A stretch of 8,428 nucleotides of DNA from Chitinophagaceae bacterium. Its GTDB lineage: Bacteria > Bacteroidota > Bacteroidia > Chitinophagales > Chitinophagaceae. Shown piece by piece: positions 5,846-8,428 of the stretch. The stretch is taken from the NCBI GenBank assembly GCA_947489175.1, contig CANLED010000075.1, positions 1 to 8,428 of the forward strand, in the 5' to 3' direction. The notes under the pieces are model-generated. The model was not told the origin of the DNA and made no database searches. It saw nothing but the letters and a program-made list of their open reading frames with translations. A program made the translations under genes and the position numbers. Within the stretch, counting starts at the first letter, position 1; each line of letters opens with the position of its first letter.

Positions 5846-6298
5846 ATGTCGCAAATTAAAAATCAAATGATTAATGCTGATATTCAACTTAAAGCAATTG
5901 AGTTATTATCAAATTCAATCACTCCCCCTTCAATCTCAGAAGTGCCATTGGTAAATTTTAATTTTAATATCAATATAGAGAGTAAGGTAGATCATTTAAA
6001 AAAGTTGCTATTTATAATTGTACATGTTGAAATCAAATGTGAGAATCAAAAATATCAATTAGGATCCATATCAGTTAGTTGTGTTTACAGTATTGCGAAC
6101 TTTGAAGAAGTTGTAAAAATTGAATCAGATGGCAGAATAAATATTCCACAAACTCTTTTTGAAACATTAAACTCAATTTCAATTTCAACAACACGAGGTG
6201 TTATGTATTCAACATTTAAAGGAACATTTTTGCATAATGCATTCCTGCCAATTGTAAACCCTCGTGGTTTTCAAATAAATGAAACGGAGGCAACGTAA
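5846..6298 (+). CDS. SecB-like chaperone of a toxin-antitoxin-chaperone module
   Basis: This 150-residue protein is of SecB-like length. Residues 1-30 are a helical lead, then antiparallel strands follow: VNFNFNINIES (36-46), LLFIIVHVEIKC (54-65), YQLGSISVSCVYSIANFE (70-87). The C-terminal half carries a pattern resembling SecB: LFETLNSISISTTRGVMY (104-121) in place of SecB's helix after PYAR, a GTFLHNAF segment, and LPIVNPRGF (134-142) like SecB's lpPvnF. SecB tetramers hold unfolded proteins; SecB-like members of TAC operons instead fold and protect a cognate antitoxin. The position two bases after a tailed HigA-like gene supports that role. The SecB reading is from motif memory and would need a structure search. 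No signal peptide or membrane segment is seen, so it is cytosolic. Codon use is AT-rich like the two genes before it. Confidence 0.72.
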   Translation: MSQIKNQMINADIQLKAIELLSNSITPPSISEVPLVNFNFNINIESKVDHLKKLLFIIVHVEIKCENQKYQLGSISVSCVYSIANFEEVVKIESDGRINIPQTLFETLNSISISTTRGVMYSTFKGTFLHNAFLPIVNPRGFQINETEAT

Positions 6299-6457
6299 TT
6301 GTTATTTTACCCTGCAGGTATTCAAATAATTAACCGTATACCACATTTGTCAAATGAATCAATATTTTGCAAATTCAGTCTAGGAAAAGGCGCAATGCCA
6401 GAATTGGCTACCGTGTTTAGATTTTACCCTACTGAAACAATGACATCAAGATTATAA
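6299..6457 (+). CDS. Possible small ORF with TTG start, fourth gene of the operon
   Basis: Immediately after the chaperone stop, and in the same frame, a TTG opens 52 codons without interruption to TAA at 6455-6457. A GGAGG at 6286-6290, inside the chaperone's last codons, lies 8 bases before the TTG. That is ideal Shine-Dalgarno spacing and unusual in this window, where other starts lack one. The peptide begins LLFYPAGIQIINRIPHL, contains SLGKGAMPELATVFRFYP, and has no membrane segment. I do not recognise it. It could be a real fourth protein, the 5' stub of a longer lost gene, or a chance open frame. Confidence 0.35.
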   Translation: MLFYPAGIQIINRIPHLSNESIFCKFSLGKGAMPELATVFRFYPTETMTSRL

Positions 6458-6818
6458 CAGACCAAGTTTCTCTTTACGCTTCGATTACCTTCTTTTTGAA
6501 CTATCAAGGATTTCTTGACAGTTGACTTTTTAAATAACCTTTTCTCTTTGAAGCAGTTATTGATATGTAAACTGATATTTTGGTTTGTTTGTCCAAATAA
6601 TTCTGCTAATCCAGCTTACCTAAGTATCATTTACCGCTCATATAAATTCAATAATCAGCCATTTTGTTTTTGCTTAATTTGCGACCCTTAATGCAACTTT
6701 TAATACCTCAGCCATTTGCAAATACAGCATATTCCTTGTTCAGCAATTCATCTGATTAATAAATGAAGGAATTTTTAAATTAATTAACCCGATTTCGGTT
6801 TTGGAGTAATACAACATC
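6458..6818. other. Intergenic region between the TA-chaperone operon and the barrel gene
   Basis: No convincing frame exists on either strand; all six are broken frequently by stops. The region holds the terminator-like hairpin at 6499-6531. Its last 80 bases should carry the promoter of the outer-membrane barrel gene, but no clear Bacteroidota-type promoter (TTTG and TAnnTTTG at normal spacing) is evident. No transposase remnant or flanking direct repeat was recognised. Confidence 0.5.
6499..6531 (+). terminator. Terminator-like hairpin after the TA-chaperone operon
   Basis: AACTATCAAG (6499-6508) pairs with CTTGACAGTT (6514-6523) around loop GATTT, with one A-C mismatch in ten positions. 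GAC and a run of five Ts (6527-6531) follow. It lies 41 bases after the small ORF's stop and about 200 bases after the chaperone stop. The stem is AT-rich, so termination may be weak. Confidence 0.45.
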
Positions 6819-8428
6819 ATGAAATTCATTCTTACAACTTTCACGCTTATCATTTCTTTGCACCTATCCGCCCAGCAATCAACTATAACAGGCACTATCA
6901 GGGCAGGTGGAGAGGTAACAGGTGCGATAGTCACGTTGATTAAAGCAGCTGATTCCAGTGTGGTAAAAACAAACTTGTGCGAAGCCAATGGCAGTTTTGT
7001 TCTCTCAAACGTAATGGCAGGGAGTTATCTACTCAATATTTCACATGTGGGTTATAATCGCTTTTATACTAAACCCTTTACACTGGGAGCCAATCAACAG
7101 CTTCAATTTGAAACGATAACGCTGCAGGCCGCTTCAAAAGATTTGAAGGAAATTACAGTTACCGGTAAAAAACAATTTGTTGAACGAAAAATTGACCGAC
7201 TGGTTATTAATCCAGATGCCATTATCGGAAATGCCGGTGGAAACGCTCTTGAAATACTTGAAAAAGCTCCAGGCATTCAAGTCGATGCCAATGGTAATAT
7301 TTCCTTCAAGGGAAAGCAGGGAGCCATGGTCTTTGTTGATGATAAAGCCACTTACCTGACTTCACTAGATCTTGCCAACTATCTGAGGTCCCTTCCAGCA
7401 GGATCGATAGAAAATGTGGAACTCATGACCAACCCTCCAGCAAAGTATGATGCATCCGGCAATGCAGGAATCATCAACATAAGGCTGAAAAAAAATACCT
7501 TAAAAGGCTTGAACGGAAGCCTCAGCCTGGGTTATGGTCAAGGTAGGTATCACCGTACCAATAACAGTTTCAACATCAACTACAGACTCAATAAAATTAA
7601 TTTTTACTCGAACCTTAGCTGGAATCAAAACCATTCATACCAAGATCTAACAATTAATAGAACGTATTTCACGCCAACAGGTATATACAGCTCTGCTTTT
7701 ACCCAGAACTCGTATATAAAAAAAGAGGGTGAAGGACTGAACCTGCGACTTGGCGCAGATTATTACATCAGCAAGAAATCTACAGCCGGACTGGTGCTTT
7801 CTGGGTTTGAAAACAGAAACTTCTCACCAGTTGTAAATCGGTCAAAAGTCATGAACAAAAGCAATCAGGTTGATTCAACTGTGTTTGCAACCAACCCAGG
7901 CGATAGAAAATGGAAAAATGGTAGCATCAACCTTAATTATACTTACAAAATTGATGATAAAGGCAGTGAACTCTCAGCCAATGCAGACTATTTGTACTAC
8001 AATGCAGATATTACACAGCTACTAGAAAGCTCCAACTTCAATCCTTCGAACATACTCACCAGCAAATCTACATTGCAATCATTGTTACCAGCTGCTCTGC
8101 GCATTCAAACATTTAAAACGGATTACCTCAAACCACTTCAAGGAAAGGCAAAACTGGAAGCCGGCATGAAATTCAGTCTCGTAAAAACCGATAATACAGC
8201 ATCCGTTTTTGATATTTTCGGAAATAACAAAGTTCCCAACTATGAATTCAGCAATAAATTTCTGTATGATGAAAATATTAATGCTGGATACCTGAACTAT
8301 TCCAAAGAAGGCAAAAAATTATCCTTTCAAACAGGTTTACGTATAGAAAATACCAATATAAGCGGTCAGCAATTGGGAAACCAAGTGATCAAAGACTCTT
8401 CGTTTGTGCGCAACTACAGCAATTTATT
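6819..8428 (+). CDS. TonB-dependent-receptor-like outer-membrane beta-barrel protein, 3' end outside the window
   Basis: From ATG 6819 the frame is open to the right edge (536 residues; relatives are usually about 750-850). Residues 1-18 are a signal peptide (MKFILTTFTLIISLHLSA, cut before QQ). Residues about 21-103 form a carboxypeptidase-regulatory-like beta sandwich (TITGTIRAGGEVTGAIVTL, then NGSFVLSNVMAGSYLL). A TonB-box-like stretch LKEITVTGKK lies at 109-118. A plug domain runs over 119-223 with NALEILEKAPGIQVDANG (142-159), VFVDDK, and the conserved IENVELMTNPPAKYDASG (197-214) ending in GIINIRLKK. After that, alternating aromatic strands begin the barrel (OMP_b-brl_3 type). Such proteins sit in the outer membrane and import or bind unidentified ligands with TonB energy. 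There is no SusD partner next to it in the visible part, so glycan uptake should not be assumed. The start has no strong ribosome binding site, as usual in this phylum. Confidence 0.93.
   Translation, partial: MKFILTTFTLIISLHLSAQQSTITGTIRAGGEVTGAIVTLIKAADSSVVKTNLCEANGSFVLSNVMAGSYLLNISHVGYNRFYTKPFTLGANQQLQFETITLQAASKDLKEITVTGKKQFVERKIDRLVINPDAIIGNAGGNALEILEKAPGIQVDANGNISFKGKQGAMVFVDDKATYLTSLDLANYLRSLPAGSIENVELMTNPPAKYDASGNAGIINIRLKKNTLKGLNGSLSLGYGQGRYHRTNNSFNINYRLNKINFYSNLSWNQNHSYQDLTINRTYFTPTGIYSSAFTQNSYIKKEGEGLNLRLGADYYISKKSTAGLVLSGFENRNFSPVVNRSKVMNKSNQVDSTVFATNPGDRKWKNGSINLNYTYKIDDKGSELSANADYLYYNADITQLLESSNFNPSNILTSKSTLQSLLPAALRIQTFKTDYLKPLQGKAKLEAGMKFSLVKTDNTASVFDIFGNNKVPNYEFSNKFLYDENINAGYLNYSKEGKKLSFQTGLRIENTNISGQQLGNQVIKDSSFVRNYSNL

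Noticed and set aside
6740..7359. Short frames at 6740-6988 (minus) and 7177-7359 (plus)
   Set aside because: Both are shadows of the well-supported barrel gene frame starting at 6819.

Overview
The window looks like chromosomal DNA from a low-GC member of the phylum Bacteroidota. The evidence is a SusD-type C-terminus (a family largely confined to this phylum), a TonB-dependent-receptor-like outer-membrane barrel with an N-terminal carboxypeptidase-regulatory-like domain, signal peptides ending in FSQ, YGQ or YSQ, and weak or absent Shine-Dalgarno sequences. Genus cannot be told from this sequence.

Layout. (1) 1-1469, minus strand: the first 489 residues of a secreted LamG-like plus kelch-propeller protein whose 3' end lies outside the window. 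(2) 1470-2150: a divergent intergenic region with a perfect hairpin, then a short MNT-type nucleotidyltransferase (antitoxin-like). Its C-terminus is cut off by a 190-bp block of inverted and tandem repeats, and no HEPN partner follows. (3) 2151-3437: an exported M28 zinc peptidase, closed by a strong intrinsic terminator. (4) 3526-3639, minus strand: a C-terminal relic of a SusD-like gene. (5) 3809-4510: an exported SIMPL/DUF541 protein. (6) 4895-6457: an accessory three-gene operon, possibly four. (7) 6819 to the right edge: the first 536 residues of an outer-membrane beta-barrel protein.

The most interesting part is 4895-6298. Three tightly packed genes encode a RelE/HigB-like protein, a HigA-like XRE antitoxin with a roughly 55-residue C-terminal extension, and a protein whose C-terminal half resembles SecB. 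This is the layout of a toxin-antitoxin-chaperone (TAC) module, in which a dedicated SecB-like chaperone stabilises an antitoxin through its extension. In this copy the toxin frame is interrupted by one in-frame TAG codon (5240-5242). The reading frame then continues for 50 clean codons and overlaps the antitoxin start by 14 bases. The module therefore looks like a TAC locus whose toxin was recently truncated, with antitoxin and chaperone intact. A candidate operator (8-bp perfect inverted repeat) lies upstream. A TTG-initiated 52-codon ORF preceded by GGAGG follows the chaperone, then a terminator-like hairpin.

Taken together, conserved envelope and secretion genes (peptidase, SIMPL, barrel, LamG-kelch) alternate with decaying accessory material (truncated MNT, SusD relic, interrupted TAC toxin). 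The intergenic DNA appears to be a place of repeated gene gain and loss.
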